NCBI RefSeq assembly: GCF_001598475.1
Contig: NZ_BCZA01000005.1
Span: 1 to 64,000, forward strand
Source: Pantoea agglomerans NBRC 102470
Lineage (GTDB): Bacteria; Pseudomonadota; Gammaproteobacteria; Enterobacterales; Enterobacteriaceae
DNA: 64,000 nt
Direction: 5' to 3'
The position numbers and the translations under genes were made by a program. Position 1 is the first letter of the stretch. Each line of letters opens with the position of its first letter. The notes beneath the pieces were generated by a model. That model did no database searches. It was not told where the DNA came from and saw only the letters and a list, made by a program, of their open reading frames with translations. Positions 28,194 to 40,398 of the stretch are shown piece after piece.

Positions 28194-29756
28194 ATGCCAC
28201 TGTCGGGGGCGCTACGGCGCCATGCCACCTATCCTCGCCGTATCGCATGGAGTAGTGCGATGGCTGGCGGCTTATTCTTTCTGTTATTTGCTGCACTCTC
28301 GCTTCACCAGACCTGGCAGAAGCGCGAACGACAGCATCAGCAACTGCTGGAGAACAGCCGCACGGCATTGCAGCAAACGCTCTCCAGCCTGATTAACAGT
28401 ACTCTCAGTCCCCTGCTTCCGTTTACCCACACTGCCTGCAATACCATCAATCGTGAACTTACCTCACGCGCCGCCTTTGCCGGAAATCTTCGTGCCATCC
28501 TGCTGGTTAAAGAAGGTAATGCCTTTTGCTCCTCGGCCACCGGCAGTTTTAATCTGCCGCTCAATGTAATTGCGCCCCTGAGTGATATTTCGCGTGATAT
28601 CGATCTGCAGCTGATGCCGGGCACGCCGTTGCAGCCCAATAAACCGGCGCTGGCGTTGTGGATCAAAAATCCCGGCAGCCTGCAGTCAGGCGTTTTCGCG
28701 ACGCTGAATATTACCCTGGCACCCTATCAGCTGCTGGCGTCCGGGCATCCGGAAATCACCGGTATGGCACTGGTGGCACAACGCAGTGCCTTAACCAGCT
28801 GGCAATCCGTCGTCATGCAGAATAAAAACCTGCCGACGCCGCTGCACCGGCAGACGCTGACAGGCTATCCGCTGCAGTTTGTGTTGTACGGTTCCACTCT
28901 GGCGTTCAGCGATTATCAGAATATCCTGCTGAGCGGCCTGCTACTGTCGCTGCTGGTTTCAGGCGCTTGCTGGCTGCTGTTGTCGGTTTATAAGCGCCCT
29001 GGTAAAGAGCTGATTCGGGGCATGAAGCGCGGTGAATTTCACGTCGAATATCAGCCGCTGGTCACCTCCCATGATGGTCAGCCGTATGGGATGGAAGCGT
29101 TACTGCGCTGGACCCACCCGACGAAAGGCCCGATTCCGCCCGATGTGTTTATTCACTATGCCGAGGCGCAGAACCTGATTATTCCCCTGACCCGACATCT
29201 GTTTCAGCTGGTTTCCCGTGATGCCCACCTGCTGTGTCATACCATTCCCCGTCATGCCTGCCTCAGCCTCAACATTTCGCCCCTGCATCTGGCTGACAGC
29301 GGTTTCCGTCAGGATGTGCTGCGCTGGCTTGATACTATGCCTGCGGACCACTTTACTTACGTGTTTGAGATCACCGAGCGAGCCATGGTGCGCGACGAAA
29401 ACGTTGGAGAACTGTTTGACTGGCTGCATCAGCAGCAGATCCATATCGCCATTGATGATTTCGGTACCGGTCACAGCGCGCTGATCTATCTGGAACGTTA
29501 TGACTTTGATTATCTGAAAATTGATCGCGGCTTTGTTCAGAGCATCGGTACGGATAGCCTGACCTCGCCGGTGCTCGATACCGTGCTGCAGCTGGCGAAG
29601 AAGCTGAACCTGAAAAGTGTGGCCGAAGGGGTAGAAACCGGCGAGCAGGCTGCCTGGCTGATTAATCGCGGTGTGACCCATCTGCAGGGTTACATCTTCA
29701 GCCGTCCGCTGCGGCCGGAAACGCTGATAGACTATTTCCGGCGTCATAACGCCTGA
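28194..29756 (+). CDS. pdeN: CSS-motif EAL-domain cyclic-di-GMP phosphodiesterase PdeN (Rtn)
   Basis: Membrane-bound c-di-GMP phosphodiesterase of 520 residues (E. coli 518). A first helix (about residues 23-42) and a second (about 245-263) flank a periplasmic CSS domain with the redox motif FCSSATGSFNLPLNV. The cytoplasmic EAL domain starts near residue 280 and keeps MEALLRW, NISPLHLA, FEITERAM, IDDFGTGHSALIYL, DYLKIDRGFV and AEGVET, so it should be active. The first CSS Cys is thought to sense periplasmic redox state through DsbA/B. Confidence 0.94.
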   Translation: MPLSGALRRHATYPRRIAWSSAMAGGLFFLLFAALSLHQTWQKRERQHQQLLENSRTALQQTLSSLINSTLSPLLPFTHTACNTINRELTSRAAFAGNLRAILLVKEGNAFCSSATGSFNLPLNVIAPLSDISRDIDLQLMPGTPLQPNKPALALWIKNPGSLQSGVFATLNITLAPYQLLASGHPEITGMALVAQRSALTSWQSVVMQNKNLPTPLHRQTLTGYPLQFVLYGSTLAFSDYQNILLSGLLLSLLVSGACWLLLSVYKRPGKELIRGMKRGEFHVEYQPLVTSHDGQPYGMEALLRWTHPTKGPIPPDVFIHYAEAQNLIIPLTRHLFQLVSRDAHLLCHTIPRHACLSLNISPLHLADSGFRQDVLRWLDTMPADHFTYVFEITERAMVRDENVGELFDWLHQQQIHIAIDDFGTGHSALIYLERYDFDYLKIDRGFVQSIGTDSLTSPVLDTVLQLAKKLNLKSVAEGVETGEQAAWLINRGVTHLQGYIFSRPLRPETLIDYFRRHNA

Positions 29757-29800
29757 CACTACCTGGCCCGAATCGCGCCAGACATCTGACAGGAGAGTGC

Positions 29801-31609
29801 ATGCTGTTTCGTTCCGGACTTCTGCTGCTGTGCAGCCTGCTCAGCGCCCCGCTGCTGGCGGCCTCTGTCCAGCAAAGCTACGCGTTCACCCAGGCCGGTG
29901 AAGCGAAATATCCGCCCGGCTTCAGCCATTACGACTACGCCGATCCCCGCGCACCCAAAGGTGGCAGCATCACCATGGCGGTGGTGGGCACTTACGACAA
30001 CTTCAACCGCTACGCTTCTCGCGGTAATCCGGGCATTAACACCGGCACGCTTTATGATGGACTTTACACCAGCTCAGACGATGAACCTGGCAGTTATTAT
30101 CCGCTGATTGCCGAGTCAGCGCGCTACGCCAGCGATTTTACATGGATTGAGATCCGCCTTAATCCCCGCGCCCGTTTTCAGAATGGCACACCCATCACCG
30201 CCCGCGACGTGGCGTTCACCTATCAGAAATTCATGACCGAGGGCGTGCCTCAATTTCGCGTCGCCTACCGTGGCGTGACCGTTAAAGCGCTGAACGATCT
30301 CACTGTACGCATCGAGGCACAGAAGCCGGATAAAGATCTGCTGCTTGGCTTACTGACGCTGCCGGTTATCGCAGAGTCGTTCTGGCGCGATAAGAAGTTT
30401 AATGAGCCGTTAAGCGAGCCACCCTTGTCGAGCGGACCCTATCGCATCACTCGCTGGAAGCTGGGACAGTTTATTGAGTTCAGCCGGGTAAAAGATTACT
30501 GGGCCGCTGATCTGCCGGTCAATCGCGGACGCTTTAATTTTGATCTAATGCGCTATGACTACTATCTCGATGACAATGTGGCATTTGAAGCCTTCAAGGC
30601 GGGTGCTTACGATCTGCGTGAAGAGACATCGGCAAAGAAATGGGCCACTCAGTATCGTGGCCGCAATTTTGACGATGGCAGCATCGTTAAAGAGACCACG
30701 CCTAACGATGCCGCTATCGATACCCGCTGGCTGGCATTCAACAATGAAAAACCGCTGTTCCAGGATCGCCGCGTGCGTCAGGCGCTGTCACTGATGTTCG
30801 ATTTCGAGTGGATGAACAAGGCGCTCTATTACGGTGCCTGGCAGCGCGCCAGCAGCTATTTCCAGAACACGGCGTATGCGGCCAGCGGCGTGCCGGATGC
30901 ACAGCAGCAGGCCCTGCTTGAACCCTGGCGCGCGCAACTGCCACCTGAGCTTTTCAGCCAGCCTTATCAGCCACACAAAACCGACGGCAGCGGCTATGAC
31001 CGCGCCAGCCTGTTAAAAGCGTCTGACCTGCTGAAACAGGCGGGCTGGCAGATAAAAAATCGCCGTCTGATCAATGATAAAACCGGTCAGCCGTTTACCA
31101 TAGAACTCCTGCTGCGCGGTGGCACCAATACCGACTGGGCGTTACCGTTCCAGCACAATCTTTCCCGGCTTGGCATTACGCTGAACCTGCGGCAGATCGA
31201 TAATTCACAGTATCTGCGGCGCTGGCGCGAAGGCGACTATGACATGATTGCCACGGTCTATGGGGCGATGCCGATCCCGACCTCCAGTCTGCAGATCCTG
31301 TGGCAGTCTGACTTTATCGCCTCATCGTGGAATACCGCGCGGGTCAAAGAGCCTGTAGTCGATCATTTCGTGAAACAGATTGTGGCGCATCAGGGTGATC
31401 CCGCCGCGCTGCGGCCGCTGGCCCAGGCGCTGGACCGGGTGCTGCTGTGGAATGCGTATATGATCCCGATGTGGTACAACGCAGAGCAGCGGCTGGCGTA
31501 CTGGGATAAGTTTTCTCACCCTGCCCGCAAGCCAGCCTACAGCGTCGGACTGGAAAACTGGTGGTACGACACAAACAAAGCCGGACGCCTGCCGGCCAGC
31601 AAACGCTAA
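29801..31609 (+). CDS. yejA: ABC transporter substrate-binding protein YejA
   Basis: Periplasmic solute-binding protein (SBP_bac_5 family) of the YejABEF oligopeptide importer, 602 residues. It has a signal peptide ([22 protein letters not shown]) and family motifs such as [20 protein letters not shown] near the start and [20 protein letters not shown] about residue 115. In E. coli the system takes up microcin C-type peptides. It heads a compact operon with yejB 11 nt behind. Confidence 0.95.
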   Translation: MLFRSGLLLLCSLLSAPLLAASVQQSYAFTQAGEAKYPPGFSHYDYADPRAPKGGSITMAVVGTYDNFNRYASRGNPGINTGTLYDGLYTSSDDEPGSYYPLIAESARYASDFTWIEIRLNPRARFQNGTPITARDVAFTYQKFMTEGVPQFRVAYRGVTVKALNDLTVRIEAQKPDKDLLLGLLTLPVIAESFWRDKKFNEPLSEPPLSSGPYRITRWKLGQFIEFSRVKDYWAADLPVNRGRFNFDLMRYDYYLDDNVAFEAFKAGAYDLREETSAKKWATQYRGRNFDDGSIVKETTPNDAAIDTRWLAFNNEKPLFQDRRVRQALSLMFDFEWMNKALYYGAWQRASSYFQNTAYAASGVPDAQQQALLEPWRAQLPPELFSQPYQPHKTDGSGYDRASLLKASDLLKQAGWQIKNRRLINDKTGQPFTIELLLRGGTNTDWALPFQHNLSRLGITLNLRQIDNSQYLRRWREGDYDMIATVYGAMPIPTSSLQILWQSDFIASSWNTARVKEPVVDHFVKQIVAHQGDPAALRPLAQALDRVLLWNAYMIPMWYNAEQRLAYWDKFSHPARKPAYSVGLENWWYDTNKAGRLPASKR

Positions 31610-31620
31610 GGAGATCACCG

Positions 31621-32715
31621 TTGGCCGCTTACTTTCTGCGCAGATTGCTGCTGATCATCCCAACGTTATGGGCGATCATCACGCTTAATTTTTTTATCGT
31701 GCAAATCGCGCCCGGCGGACCGGTCGATCAGGCGCTGGCTAACATTCAGTTTGGTCAGACAACCGGTCTGCCCGGCAGTGGCGCAGACAGCGCCGGTTCA
31801 CGCGCCAGCGTCAGTCATCTCAATCCTGCCGATAATCAGTATCGTGGCGCACGCGGGCTGGATCCCGAAGTGATTGCTGAGATTAAACAGCGTTACGGTT
31901 TCGATAAACCTCTCTGGCAGCGTTACGGCGAGATGCTGTGGAATTATCTGCGTCTGGATTTTGGCGACAGCCTGTTTCGCAGTGCCTCGGTAATCGGGCT
32001 GATCAAAGAGAGCCTGCCGGTTTCGATCAGTCTGGGATTATGGAGCACACTGATCATCTACCTTGTGTCGATCCCGCTGGGGATCCGCAAAGCGGTGCGC
32101 AATGGCAGCGCTTTCGATGTCTGGAGCAGCGCTTTTATTATCATTGGCTACTCCATCCCGGCTTTTCTGTTCGGCATCATGTTAATCGTGCTATTTGCCG
32201 GTGGCAGCTATCTGGACTGGTTTCCGCTGCGCGGGCTCACCTCTGCGCAGCACGACACACTGCCCTGGTATGGCAAAGTGCTGGACTACTTCTGGCATAT
32301 CGCCCTGCCGGTGCTGGCGACAGTGATCGGTGGCTTCGCCACGCTGACCATGCTGACGAAAAACGCGTTTCTGGATGAGATCCGCAAGCTCTATGTGGTG
32401 ACTGCGCGCGCCAAAGGGGTGCCGGAGCGCCGTATTCTCTATCACCATGTGTTTCGCAATGCGATGCTGCTGGTGATCGCCAGCTTCCCCGCCACCTTTA
32501 TCAGCATGTTCTTTACCAGCTCGGTGCTGATCGAGGTCATGTTCTCGCTCAACGGGCTTGGACTACTCGGCTATGATGCGACTCTGCAACGTGACTATCC
32601 GGTGATGTTTGGCACGCTCTATATTTTTACGCTGATAGGTTTGCTGATGAATATTCTCAGTGATCTCACCTATACGCTGGTCGATCCGCGCATCGATTTC
32701 GGGAGCCGCTCATGA
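31621..32715 (+). CDS. yejB: Microcin C/peptide ABC transporter permease YejB
   Basis: Inner-membrane permease of 364 residues, OppB/DppB family, about six helices. Translation most likely starts at TTG 31621: AAGGAG lies 7 nt upstream, the resulting N-terminus ([20 protein letters not shown]) aligns with E. coli YejB, and a longer frame would run back into yejA. The permease motif [20 protein letters not shown] (EAA loop) is at about 255-275. The stop overlaps the yejE start by 4 nt. Confidence 0.94.
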   Translation: MAAYFLRRLLLIIPTLWAIITLNFFIVQIAPGGPVDQALANIQFGQTTGLPGSGADSAGSRASVSHLNPADNQYRGARGLDPEVIAEIKQRYGFDKPLWQRYGEMLWNYLRLDFGDSLFRSASVIGLIKESLPVSISLGLWSTLIIYLVSIPLGIRKAVRNGSAFDVWSSAFIIIGYSIPAFLFGIMLIVLFAGGSYLDWFPLRGLTSAQHDTLPWYGKVLDYFWHIALPVLATVIGGFATLTMLTKNAFLDEIRKLYVVTARAKGVPERRILYHHVFRNAMLLVIASFPATFISMFFTSSVLIEVMFSLNGLGLLGYDATLQRDYPVMFGTLYIFTLIGLLMNILSDLTYTLVDPRIDFGSRS

Positions 32716-33734
32716 GGCTCTCTCCGCTGAATCAACAGCGCTGGCAGCGCTTTCGCCATAACCGGCGCGGCTACTGGTCGCTGTGGATCTTTCTGATCAT
32801 CTTTCTGCTGTCGATGGGTGCCGAACTGATTGCCAATGACAAGCCACTGCTGGTGCATTACCAGCAGCGCTGGACAGTACCGCTGCTGTTTGACTACAGC
32901 GAAACCGACTATGGCGGCGCACTGGCGACAGCGGCGGATTATCAGGATCCCTGGCTGCGGCAGCGCATTGAGCAGAATGGCTGGGCCATATGGGCACCGA
33001 TTCGTTTCAGCGACAGCACCATCAATTTTGCCACCGAGGTGCCCTTCCCCTCTCCGCCCTCTGCGCAAAACTGGCTCGGCACGGATGCCAACGGCGGCGA
33101 CGTGATGGCACGCCTGCTCTATGGCACGCGCATTTCTCTGCTGTTCGGACTGATGCTGACGCTCTTCTCCAGCGTCATCGGGATTGTAGTCGGCGCGGTG
33201 CAGGGCTATTTCGGCGGCAGGATTGACCTGATTGGGCAGCGGCTGATTGAAGTCTGGTCCGGCATGCCTGCGCTGTTTCTGCTGATTCTCCTCTCCAGCG
33301 TGATCCAGCCGGGTTTCTGGTGGCTGCTGCTGGTCACCGTGGCTTTCGGCTGGATGAGCCTGGTCAGCGTGGTCCGGGCCGAGTTTCTGCGTACCCGAAA
33401 CTTTGATTACATCCGTGCGGCGCAGGCGCTGGGGGTTAGCGACGGCCGGATTATGCTGCGCCACATGCTGCCAAATGCCATGGTCGCCACCCTGACCTTT
33501 CTGCCATTTATTCTGTGCGGATCGATTACCACGCTGACCTCACTCGACTTTCTCGGCTTTGGCCTGCCGCTGGGTTCGCCCTCGCTGGGCGAGTTACTGC
33601 TGCAGGGCAAAAATAACCTGCAGGCACCCTGGTTAGGCCTGGCGGGCTTTTTCACCCTGGCGATCCTGCTTTCGCTGCTGATTTTTATTGGCGAAGCGGT
33701 ACGCGACGCTTTTGATCCGGGCAAAGGAGCCTGA
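32712..33734 (+). CDS. yejE: Microcin C/peptide ABC transporter permease YejE
   Basis: Second permease of the YejABEF importer, 340 residues, OppC/DppC family. It has an N-terminal helix, a periplasmic loop ([20 protein letters not shown] typical of OppC), and an EAA loop [20 protein letters not shown] near residue 225-245. It starts within the yejB stop (ATGA overlap), and yejF follows at once, so the three are translationally coupled. Confidence 0.95.
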   Translation: MRLSPLNQQRWQRFRHNRRGYWSLWIFLIIFLLSMGAELIANDKPLLVHYQQRWTVPLLFDYSETDYGGALATAADYQDPWLRQRIEQNGWAIWAPIRFSDSTINFATEVPFPSPPSAQNWLGTDANGGDVMARLLYGTRISLLFGLMLTLFSSVIGIVVGAVQGYFGGRIDLIGQRLIEVWSGMPALFLLILLSSVIQPGFWWLLLVTVAFGWMSLVSVVRAEFLRTRNFDYIRAAQALGVSDGRIMLRHMLPNAMVATLTFLPFILCGSITTLTSLDFLGFGLPLGSPSLGELLLQGKNNLQAPWLGLAGFFTLAILLSLLIFIGEAVRDAFDPGKGA

Positions 33735-35339
33735 ATGAACACGCCATTGCTTGCCATCAATCATCTCTCGGTCGCCTTTCGTCAGGGCGAGACGCTTCGC
33801 CAGGTGGTGAATGACGTTTCACTGCGCATCGACGCGGGCGAAACGCTGGCGCTGGTGGGCGAGTCGGGTTCCGGTAAGAGCGTCACGGCACTGTCGGTGA
33901 TGCGACTGCTGCATGAGGCTGCGGTCGTTTATCCCAGCGGGGAGATTCTGTTTAACGGTGAAGATCTGCTGCGCGCGCGCGAGCAGCGCCTGCGCGGGAT
34001 TCGCGGCAACCAGATCGCGATGATTTTTCAGGAGCCGATGGTATCGCTTAATCCGCTGCACACCGTGGAGAAGCAGCTGTATGAAGTGCTGTCGCTGCAT
34101 CGCGGGCTGCGTCGTCCGGCGGCACGCGGTGAAATTCTCAGCGTGCTTGATCGGGTCGGAATACGACAGCCCGCCACCCGGCTCAATGATTTCCCCCACC
34201 AGCTCTCGGGTGGGGAACGTCAGCGGGTGATGATCGCTATGGCATTGCTGACCGAACCTCAGTTGCTGATTGCCGATGAGCCGACCACCGCGCTGGATGT
34301 AACGGTACAGGCGCAGATCCTGACGCTGCTTCGTGAACTGCAGCGGGAGCTGAATATGGGCATGCTGTTTATCACCCATAACCTGAATATCGTGCGTCAG
34401 CTGGCGGATAACGTTAGCGTGATGCGCAATGGTCACATCGTCGAACAGAACCGCTGCCAGGTCCTGCTGAATCAGCCGCAACACCCTTACAGCCAGCAGT
34501 TGCTGGCCGCCGAACCGGAAGGAAAAGCGCTGCCGCTGCCCGCAGACGCGCCGGTCATTCTTCGGGTCGATGATCTTCAGGTCAGCTTTCCGCTGCGGCG
34601 CGGGCTGTTCCGCCGGCAGACCGGTGAGAAACAGGTGCTCTCCGGGCTGAGCTTCAGCCTGCGACGCGGCGAAAGCCTGGGGCTGGTCGGCGAGTCTGGT
34701 TCAGGTAAAAGCACTACCGGGCTGGCACTGCTGCGGCTGATTGCCTCGCGCGGCGAAGTCTGGTTTGACGGCCAGCCGCTGCATCAGCTGTCACGTCGTC
34801 AGTTATTGCCGCTGCGTCAGCGCATTCAGGTGGTGTTTCAGGATCCCAACTCATCCCTGAATCCGCGTATGACAGTGCAGCAGATCATTGCGGAAGGCCT
34901 GGCGGTGCATCAGCCAGAACTTAGCCGTGCGCAACAGGAGCAGCGGGTCATCGCGGTGATGGCGGAGGTGGGGCTGGAAGCGGAAAGTCGCCATCGTTAT
35001 CCGGCCGAATTTTCGGGCGGTCAGCGACAGCGTATTGCCATTGCGCGGGCACTCATTCTGGAGCCGGAGCTGCTGGTGCTGGATGAACCGACCTCATCGC
35101 TGGATCGCACGGTGCAGAAGCAGATTCTGACGCTGTTGCGCCGCTTACAGCAGCAGCGGCAGCTCAGCTATCTGTTTATCAGTCACGATCTGGATGTGGT
35201 GCGCGCCCTGTGCCACCAGCTTATTGTGCTGCGTCAGGGAGAAGTGGTGGAACAGGGAGAGTGTGAAAGGTTGTTTGCTTCACCCGCGGCCGGGTATACC
35301 CGCGAGCTGCTGCAGTCGGCGCAACTCAACCTGCGATAA
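33735..35339 (+). CDS. yejF: Microcin C/peptide ABC transporter ATPase YejF
   Basis: Double ABC ATPase of the importer, 534 residues. The N-terminal half has Walker [11 protein letters not shown], signature [15 protein letters not shown] and Walker [14 protein letters not shown]. The C-terminal half has [11 protein letters not shown], signature [15 protein letters not shown] and [13 protein letters not shown]. Both sites look intact. It closes the operon and its last 14 nt overlap the convergent yejG. Confidence 0.96.
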   Translation: MNTPLLAINHLSVAFRQGETLRQVVNDVSLRIDAGETLALVGESGSGKSVTALSVMRLLHEAAVVYPSGEILFNGEDLLRAREQRLRGIRGNQIAMIFQEPMVSLNPLHTVEKQLYEVLSLHRGLRRPAARGEILSVLDRVGIRQPATRLNDFPHQLSGGERQRVMIAMALLTEPQLLIADEPTTALDVTVQAQILTLLRELQRELNMGMLFITHNLNIVRQLADNVSVMRNGHIVEQNRCQVLLNQPQHPYSQQLLAAEPEGKALPLPADAPVILRVDDLQVSFPLRRGLFRRQTGEKQVLSGLSFSLRRGESLGLVGESGSGKSTTGLALLRLIASRGEVWFDGQPLHQLSRRQLLPLRQRIQVVFQDPNSSLNPRMTVQQIIAEGLAVHQPELSRAQQEQRVIAVMAEVGLEAESRHRYPAEFSGGQRQRIAIARALILEPELLVLDEPTSSLDRTVQKQILTLLRRLQQQRQLSYLFISHDLDVVRALCHQLIVLRQGEVVEQGECERLFASPAAGYTRELLQSAQLNLR

Positions 35340-35646
35340 AAGTCTCGGCAATCGCTACGCCCTGATTTTTCAGGCAGCAGTTGGTGGCGCTTTCGTCACG
35401 ACGCTGAATGAACAGGCAGGGCTGTCCTTCGCACTCGGCCACTTTACAATCGACCTGAATATCCGCCAGAACCTCTTTTAGCTGCTGAAGGATCTCCCAC
35501 GCCGGAATGCCGTCATGGCTGATCAATCGCAGCGCAACGAAATCCTGCTCGTCCAGCGTGGTGTCATCGGATTCGATAGCACTGTGGTGATCGCTAGCCC
35601 ATCGAAAATGCTGTGGCAGACGATGCACAATCGAAAGTTGCAGCAT
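35326..35646 (-). CDS. yejG: Conserved protein YejG
   Basis: A 106-residue soluble protein (E. coli 114) of unknown function, MLQLSIVHRLPQHFRWASDH at the N-terminus. It is convergent with yejF and the two coding regions overlap by 14 nt at their 3' ends. In E. coli yejG has been linked to aminoglycoside tolerance by phenotype only. The call rests on synteny and length. Confidence 0.85.
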   Translation of the reverse strand: MLQLSIVHRLPQHFRWASDHHSAIESDDTTLDEQDFVALRLISHDGIPAWEILQQLKEVLADIQVDCKVAECEGQPCLFIQRRDESATNCCLKNQGVAIAETFIAG

Positions 35647-35940
35647 AGTTTACTCTCCCCGGATGAGTTTATGTCGCAACACAAAGCAGCCCAGCTGGAA
35701 GCGGCCTGATAACCGCTGAGTCCGGACAGGGTTTAATGGCCCGTCCGTGTGGATTGCAGAAGCGCATTTTTTGCGACTCACATCGCACTTCAGCCTATAT
35801 GTACCGCGTTCACACGCCGTTAACAATCATTTTAGCTGCATTGTGATTACTTTTTTAACTAAATATTTTCACAATATCGAAACAAAGTCAGGAGGCGTGC
35901 AAGTCGGCAGGTCATTGCAGAGGGAAACCACTGCGCCCGA

Positions 35941-37137
35941 TTACCGGGACGCAGTGCGGGGACGTGAAGCGTAGAAAAAGAGCAGCAGAGAGATTGTCGC
36001 GCACAGTGCAATCGTGCCGACCATTGGCCAGGCGCTGTTGAAACTCACCAGCGACAGCAGTGCGCCAACAAATGCCCCGACGCCAAAACGCAGGGTGCCC
36101 GCCAGCGACGATGCCGTACCCGCCATATGCGGAAACTCATCCAGAATCACCGCCATCGCATTCGATGAGACCATCGACACGCAACCGATAAACATCGCGA
36201 TCCCCATCACCAGCGGCAAAAAGCCGAGGCTGAAGGCGCTGACCAGCAGCAACCAGACCCCCATACAGAACTGTATCAGCAGTCCCATCCGGAACATCGC
36301 CACCGGGCCAAAGCGGCGCACGGCGCGGCTGTTAATCAGCGTCAGGACAAACAGAAACACCACATTGAGGCCAAAGTAGTAACCAAAGTTTTGCGGTGAA
36401 ACGTGATTCAGTTCGATGTAAACAAAGGGGCCGGCATTGAGAAAGGTAAACAGCCCGGCAAAGGAGAAACCGCTCGACAGCATGTAACTGAACGCGCGTT
36501 TGTGGCGAAACAGAGTTACGAAATTGCCGAGCGTAGTACGCAGATGAAAGCGCTGTCGCTGCTCCGGCTTCAGGGTTTCACGGATCTGCGTGGTCACCAG
36601 CACGGTCGTGACTAACGCCGCGCCCGCGAGCGCCCAGAAGATGGCGTGCCAGCTCCAGAGCACCAGCAGCCAGCCGCCGATGATCGGCGCCAGCAGCGGC
36701 GCAATGGTGGTAATCAGCATCACAAAGGACATCATGCGGGAGAAGTCCTCTTTCGAGTAACTGTCACGCATTAACGCATTGATCACCACACTGGCTGCGG
36801 CAGCCGACAGTCCATGCAGAAAGCGCATCGTAATCAGCTGATCGATGGTTTGCGACAGCGCACAGGCCGCGGCAGCGCAGGCAAAGATCAGGGTCCCGAG
36901 CGCAATCACCGGCTTACGCCCATAGCTGTCTGCCAGCGGCCCATAGATCAGCTGCCCAATCGCGAAGCCAAGAATGTAGAGGTTGAGCGACATCTGCACG
37001 CTACCGGCTGAAACGCCAAATTCGCGTGCAATCTGCGGCATGGCGGGCAGATACATGTCGATCGACAACGGCATCAGCATGGCTAACAGACCGAGGATGA
37101 CCACCAGTCCTGTTGGCGAATTCTTTTCCTTACGCAC
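35941..37137 (-). CDS. bcr: Bcr/CflA-family multidrug efflux MFS transporter
   Basis: Twelve-helix drug:proton antiporter of 398 residues (E. coli Bcr 396), associated with bicyclomycin, sulfonamide and dipeptide export. The DHA1 motif A reads [16 protein letters not shown] (about 67-82), and the N-terminal [20 protein letters not shown] contains the family Asp in helix 1. It is 50 bp from rsuA in the same direction, as in E. coli. The preceding gap (35,647-35,940) shows no gene. Confidence 0.93.
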   Translation of the reverse strand: MRKEKNSPTGLVVILGLLAMLMPLSIDMYLPAMPQIAREFGVSAGSVQMSLNLYILGFAIGQLIYGPLADSYGRKPVIALGTLIFACAAAACALSQTIDQLITMRFLHGLSAAAASVVINALMRDSYSKEDFSRMMSFVMLITTIAPLLAPIIGGWLLVLWSWHAIFWALAGAALVTTVLVTTQIRETLKPEQRQRFHLRTTLGNFVTLFRHKRAFSYMLSSGFSFAGLFTFLNAGPFVYIELNHVSPQNFGYYFGLNVVFLFVLTLINSRAVRRFGPVAMFRMGLLIQFCMGVWLLLVSAFSLGFLPLVMGIAMFIGCVSMVSSNAMAVILDEFPHMAGTASSLAGTLRFGVGAFVGALLSLVSFNSAWPMVGTIALCATISLLLFFYASRPRTASR

Positions 37138-37186
37138 ACCCTCTCCTGCCCTTATGGTCGTGATGCGGGCCGCCGGGCCCGTCCGG

Positions 37187-37906
37187 TTATTTTGTCTGCA
37201 GCTCTTTCGGCAGACCGATGCTGGCGATCTCTTCTTCTGTCAGCGCACGATATTCGCCCGGTTCCAGATCGGCGTCCAGTACGATGTCACCGATGCGCTC
37301 GCGATGCAGCTCAAGGACCCGATTGCCTACTGCCGCAAACATCCGTTTTACCTGATGATAACGGCCTTCGCTCAGTGTCAGCCGGACGTCTGTCGGGGTG
37401 ATCACCTCCAGCTGTGCCGGTTTAGTCAGGCTCTTCTCATTGTGCAGCTGCACGCCCGCCGTAAACTGCGCGGCGGTATCGTCACTGACCGGTGATTCCA
37501 GGGTCACACGGTAGGTTTTCTCGCAGTGATGACGTGGCGAGGTAATACGGTGTGACCACTGGCCATCATCTGTCAGCAGCACCAGTCCGGTGGTGTCGAT
37601 ATCAAGACGCCCCGCCGCGTGCAGTTTGAATGACATCGGTTCTTCAATGAAATAGATGATGGTGGGATGATCGGGATCGTCGGTTGAGCAGACGTAACCC
37701 TGCGGTTTGTTCAGCATAAAGTAGCGTGGACCAGTCTGCATCTGCAGTACGTTGCCGTCATAGACGACTTCGTGGTCGGGCAGCAGTTTAAACGCGGTAT
37801 CGCGTACGATTTCCCCGTTAACGGTGACACGCTGGCCACGGATCTCGCGATGGGCGATGGCGCGGCTGATTTCCAGTTGCTGAGAGATGAATTTGTCGAG
37901 TCGCAT
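37187..37906 (-). CDS. rsuA: 16S rRNA pseudouridine(516) synthase RsuA
   Basis: Isomerises U516 of 16S rRNA to pseudouridine during 30S assembly. The 239-residue protein has an N-terminal S4 RNA-binding domain ([20 protein letters not shown]) and the RsuA-family catalytic motif [19 protein letters not shown] with the nucleophilic Asp at about residue 102. The C-terminus is about eight residues longer than E. coli RsuA. It is divergent from radD. Confidence 0.95.
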   Translation of the reverse strand: MRLDKFISQQLEISRAIAHREIRGQRVTVNGEIVRDTAFKLLPDHEVVYDGNVLQMQTGPRYFMLNKPQGYVCSTDDPDHPTIIYFIEEPMSFKLHAAGRLDIDTTGLVLLTDDGQWSHRITSPRHHCEKTYRVTLESPVSDDTAAQFTAGVQLHNEKSLTKPAQLEVITPTDVRLTLSEGRYHQVKRMFAAVGNRVLELHRERIGDIVLDADLEPGEYRALTEEEIASIGLPKELQTK

Positions 37907-38061
37907 GAATTCGTTTTGCCTGTTACTGCGGAGGGAATCTGAAACGGCCTGGTTAACCGTTGAAAATGTGCGGGAAGTATAACGTGATCCGCGCCAGCCT
38001 GACAGCGCGTTTACCGCACTTTCATGGCATAATTACCCCCAGTTTTGCAAAAGTGAGCATC

Positions 38062-39816
38062 ATGTCTTTTACCTTACGCCCCTATCAACAGGATGCGGTG
38101 AATGCCACCGTGGCGCATTTCCGTCGTCATCAACAGCCTGCAGTCATTGTGCTGCCGACCGGAGCCGGAAAGAGCCTGGTCATTGCCGAGCTGGCACGGC
38201 TGGCGCGTGGCCGGGTGCTGGTGCTGGCGCACGTCAAAGAGCTGGTAGCGCAGAACCACAGTAAATATCAGGCTTACGGGCTGGAGGCGGATATCTTTGC
38301 CGCCGGACTTCAGCGTAAAGAGAGTCAGCGCAAAGTGGTGTTTGGCAGCGTGCAGTCAGTGGCGCGTAACCTCGACCAGTTCGACAGCGCCTTTTCACTG
38401 GTGATTGTCGATGAGTGCCACCGTATCGGTGATGATAAAGAGAGTCAGTATCAGCAGATCTTTAATCATCTGCGTCAGCATAATCCGCAACTGCGTTTAC
38501 TGGGCCTGACCGCCACGCCTTTCCGGCTGGGTAAAGGCTGGATTTATCAGTTCCACTATCACGGCATGGTGCGTGGCGACGAAAAATCGCTGTTTCGCGA
38601 CTGTATCTATGAACTGCCGCTGCGCTACATGATTAAGCATCAGTTTCTGGTGCCGCCGGAGCGACTGGATATGCCGGTGGTGCAGTATGACTTCAGTCGC
38701 CTGACGGCACAAAGCAGCGGCTTGTTCAGCGAAGCCGATCTTAATCGTGAACTGAAACAGCAGCAGCGCGTGACGCCCCATATTATCCGTCAGATCGTGG
38801 AGTTCGCTGAAGATCGGCTGGGGGTGATGATTTTTGCCTCAACGGTTGAGCATGCGCATGAAATTTTGCGGCTGCTGCCCGCTAACAGCGCGCTGGTGTC
38901 AGCCGAAACGCCTGCCAGAGAGCGCGATGCTCTGATTCTGGCCTTTAAGGCGCAGCAGCTGAAATTCCTGGTTAACGTGGCGGTGCTGACCACCGGGTTT
39001 GATGCTCCGCACGTTGATCTGATTGCGATTCTGCGCCCGACCGAGTCGGTCAGCCTCTATCAGCAAATCGTCGGACGCGGCCTGCGGCTCTCGCCCGGTA
39101 AAACCGACTGTCTGATTCTCGATTATGCCGGTAATCCGCACGATCTCTTTACGCCCGAGGTCGGCGCGCCCAAAGGGGCCAGCGACAATCAGCCGGTACA
39201 GGTTTTTTGTCCCGCCTGCGGTTTCGCCAACACCTTCTGGGGCAAGGCGACCGAAGATGGCATGGTTATCGAACATTTTGGCCGACGCTGTCAGGGCGTG
39301 CTGGAAGATGATGAGGGCGAGCGCGAACAGTGTGACTTCCGCTTCCGCTTTAAAAGCTGCCCCGACTGTGGCGCAGAGAATGATATTGCCGCCCGGCGCT
39401 GTCACCAGTGCGACAAAATATTGGTCGATCCTGACGATATGCTCAAAGCGGCGCTGAAGCTTAAAGATGCGCTGGTGCTGCGCTGTGGCGGCATGACGCT
39501 GGAACAGGGCCGTGATGCCAAAGGTGAATGGCTCAAGGCGACCTATTATGACGAGGAAGGCACCAGCGTCAGCGAACGGTTTCGTCTGCAGACACCGGCC
39601 CAGCGCAAAGCGTTTGAACAGCTCTTTATGCGCCCGCATCAGCGCGCGCCCGGCGTGCCGCTGGGCTGGCAAAGCGCCGCTGACGTGCTGGCGCTGCAGC
39701 CGCTGCTGCGTCATCCCGACTTTGTGGTGGCGCGGGCCAAAGGTCAGTTCTGGCAGATCCGCGAAAAAATGTTCGATTATCAGGGTCGCTATCGCCGTGC
39801 CAATGAGCTGCGCTAA
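38062..39816 (+). CDS. radD: DNA repair ATPase RadD (YejH)
   Basis: Superfamily 2 helicase-like ATPase that helps in double-strand break repair and RecA-mediated strand exchange, 584 residues. ATG 38062 was chosen because it gives the E. coli length (586) and the helicase Q-motif start ([20 protein letters not shown]). Motif I is [10 protein letters not shown], motif II VDECH, motif [14 protein letters not shown] and motif [13 protein letters not shown]-terminal zinc-finger region has [15 protein letters not shown] and CHQC. Confidence 0.95.
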   Translation: MSFTLRPYQQDAVNATVAHFRRHQQPAVIVLPTGAGKSLVIAELARLARGRVLVLAHVKELVAQNHSKYQAYGLEADIFAAGLQRKESQRKVVFGSVQSVARNLDQFDSAFSLVIVDECHRIGDDKESQYQQIFNHLRQHNPQLRLLGLTATPFRLGKGWIYQFHYHGMVRGDEKSLFRDCIYELPLRYMIKHQFLVPPERLDMPVVQYDFSRLTAQSSGLFSEADLNRELKQQQRVTPHIIRQIVEFAEDRLGVMIFASTVEHAHEILRLLPANSALVSAETPARERDALILAFKAQQLKFLVNVAVLTTGFDAPHVDLIAILRPTESVSLYQQIVGRGLRLSPGKTDCLILDYAGNPHDLFTPEVGAPKGASDNQPVQVFCPACGFANTFWGKATEDGMVIEHFGRRCQGVLEDDEGEREQCDFRFRFKSCPDCGAENDIAARRCHQCDKILVDPDDMLKAALKLKDALVLRCGGMTLEQGRDAKGEWLKATYYDEEGTSVSERFRLQTPAQRKAFEQLFMRPHQRAPGVPLGWQSAADVLALQPLLRHPDFVVARAKGQFWQIREKMFDYQGRYRRANELR

Positions 39817-39992
39817 TGAGCGCTATCGGGTCCGGCTAACCGGATGCCGAGCCCGGCTGGCGGGTATATCGTTTGCTACCACCCGGCATAACGGCTATAC
39901 TGCCGCCCGCTTTTGCATGTGCATCAGCGGTATTGAATAACCAGCCTGTTACTGGGTCGCCTGTAGCAGGAATTAAATAAAGAGATATATTA

Positions 39993-40277
39993 ATGCTCAC
40001 TATCAATGCAGTAGAACGTAAAGAGCAGGGTAAGGGTGCGAGCCGCCGCCTGCGTACAGCAAACCGTTTCCCGGCCATCATCTACGGTGGTTCTGAAGCG
40101 GCTGTTGCCATCGACCTGGATCACGACTCCGTAATGAACCTGCAATCTAAGCCAGGTTTCTACGACGAAGTGCTGACCCTGTCAGTTGACGGTAAAGAAA
40201 CTAAAGTGAAAGTTCAGGCTGTTCAGCGTCACCCGTTCAAGCCAAAACTGTTCCACATCGACTTCGTTCGCGCTTAA
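39993..40277 (+). CDS. rplY: 50S ribosomal protein L25
   Basis: Short-form L25 (94 residues) that binds 5S rRNA in the large subunit. The N-terminus [20 protein letters not shown] and the end [12 protein letters not shown] are standard for gammaproteobacterial RplY. Low-complexity AT-rich leader with an A-rich RBS precedes it. A strong terminator follows 22 nt after the stop. Confidence 0.98.
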   Translation: MLTINAVERKEQGKGASRRLRTANRFPAIIYGGSEAAVAIDLDHDSVMNLQSKPGFYDEVLTLSVDGKETKVKVQAVQRHPFKPKLFHIDFVRA

Positions 40278-40299
40278 TCGCGAACTTCGTTGAAAGCAG

Positions 40300-40330
40300 A
40301 AGGGCCGGTTGCGAAACCGGCCCTTTTCTT
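40300..40330 (+). terminator. Intrinsic terminator of rplY
   Basis: An 11-bp stem AAGGGCCGGTT/AACCGGCCCTT (40300-40325) is followed by TTCTTTT. Confidence 0.92.
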
Positions 40331-40371
40331 TTGGCGCTGCCCGGTGAAATGATCGCCGCGTGCAGGGAATG

Positions 40372-40398
40372 AAAGCCGGGCTTAGCCCGGCTTTTTTA
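40372..40398 (-). terminator. Terminator at the end of yejK
   Basis: A 10-bp perfect stem AAAGCCGGGC/GCCCGGCTTT (40372-40394). It touches the yejK stop codon. The T run is on the plus-strand side, so it may also stop read-through from rplY; on the minus strand it is followed only by C and T-poor sequence. Confidence 0.7.

Noticed and set aside
38899..39714. A 271-codon open frame opposite radD
   Set aside because: Complement of conserved helicase sequence with no start signal.
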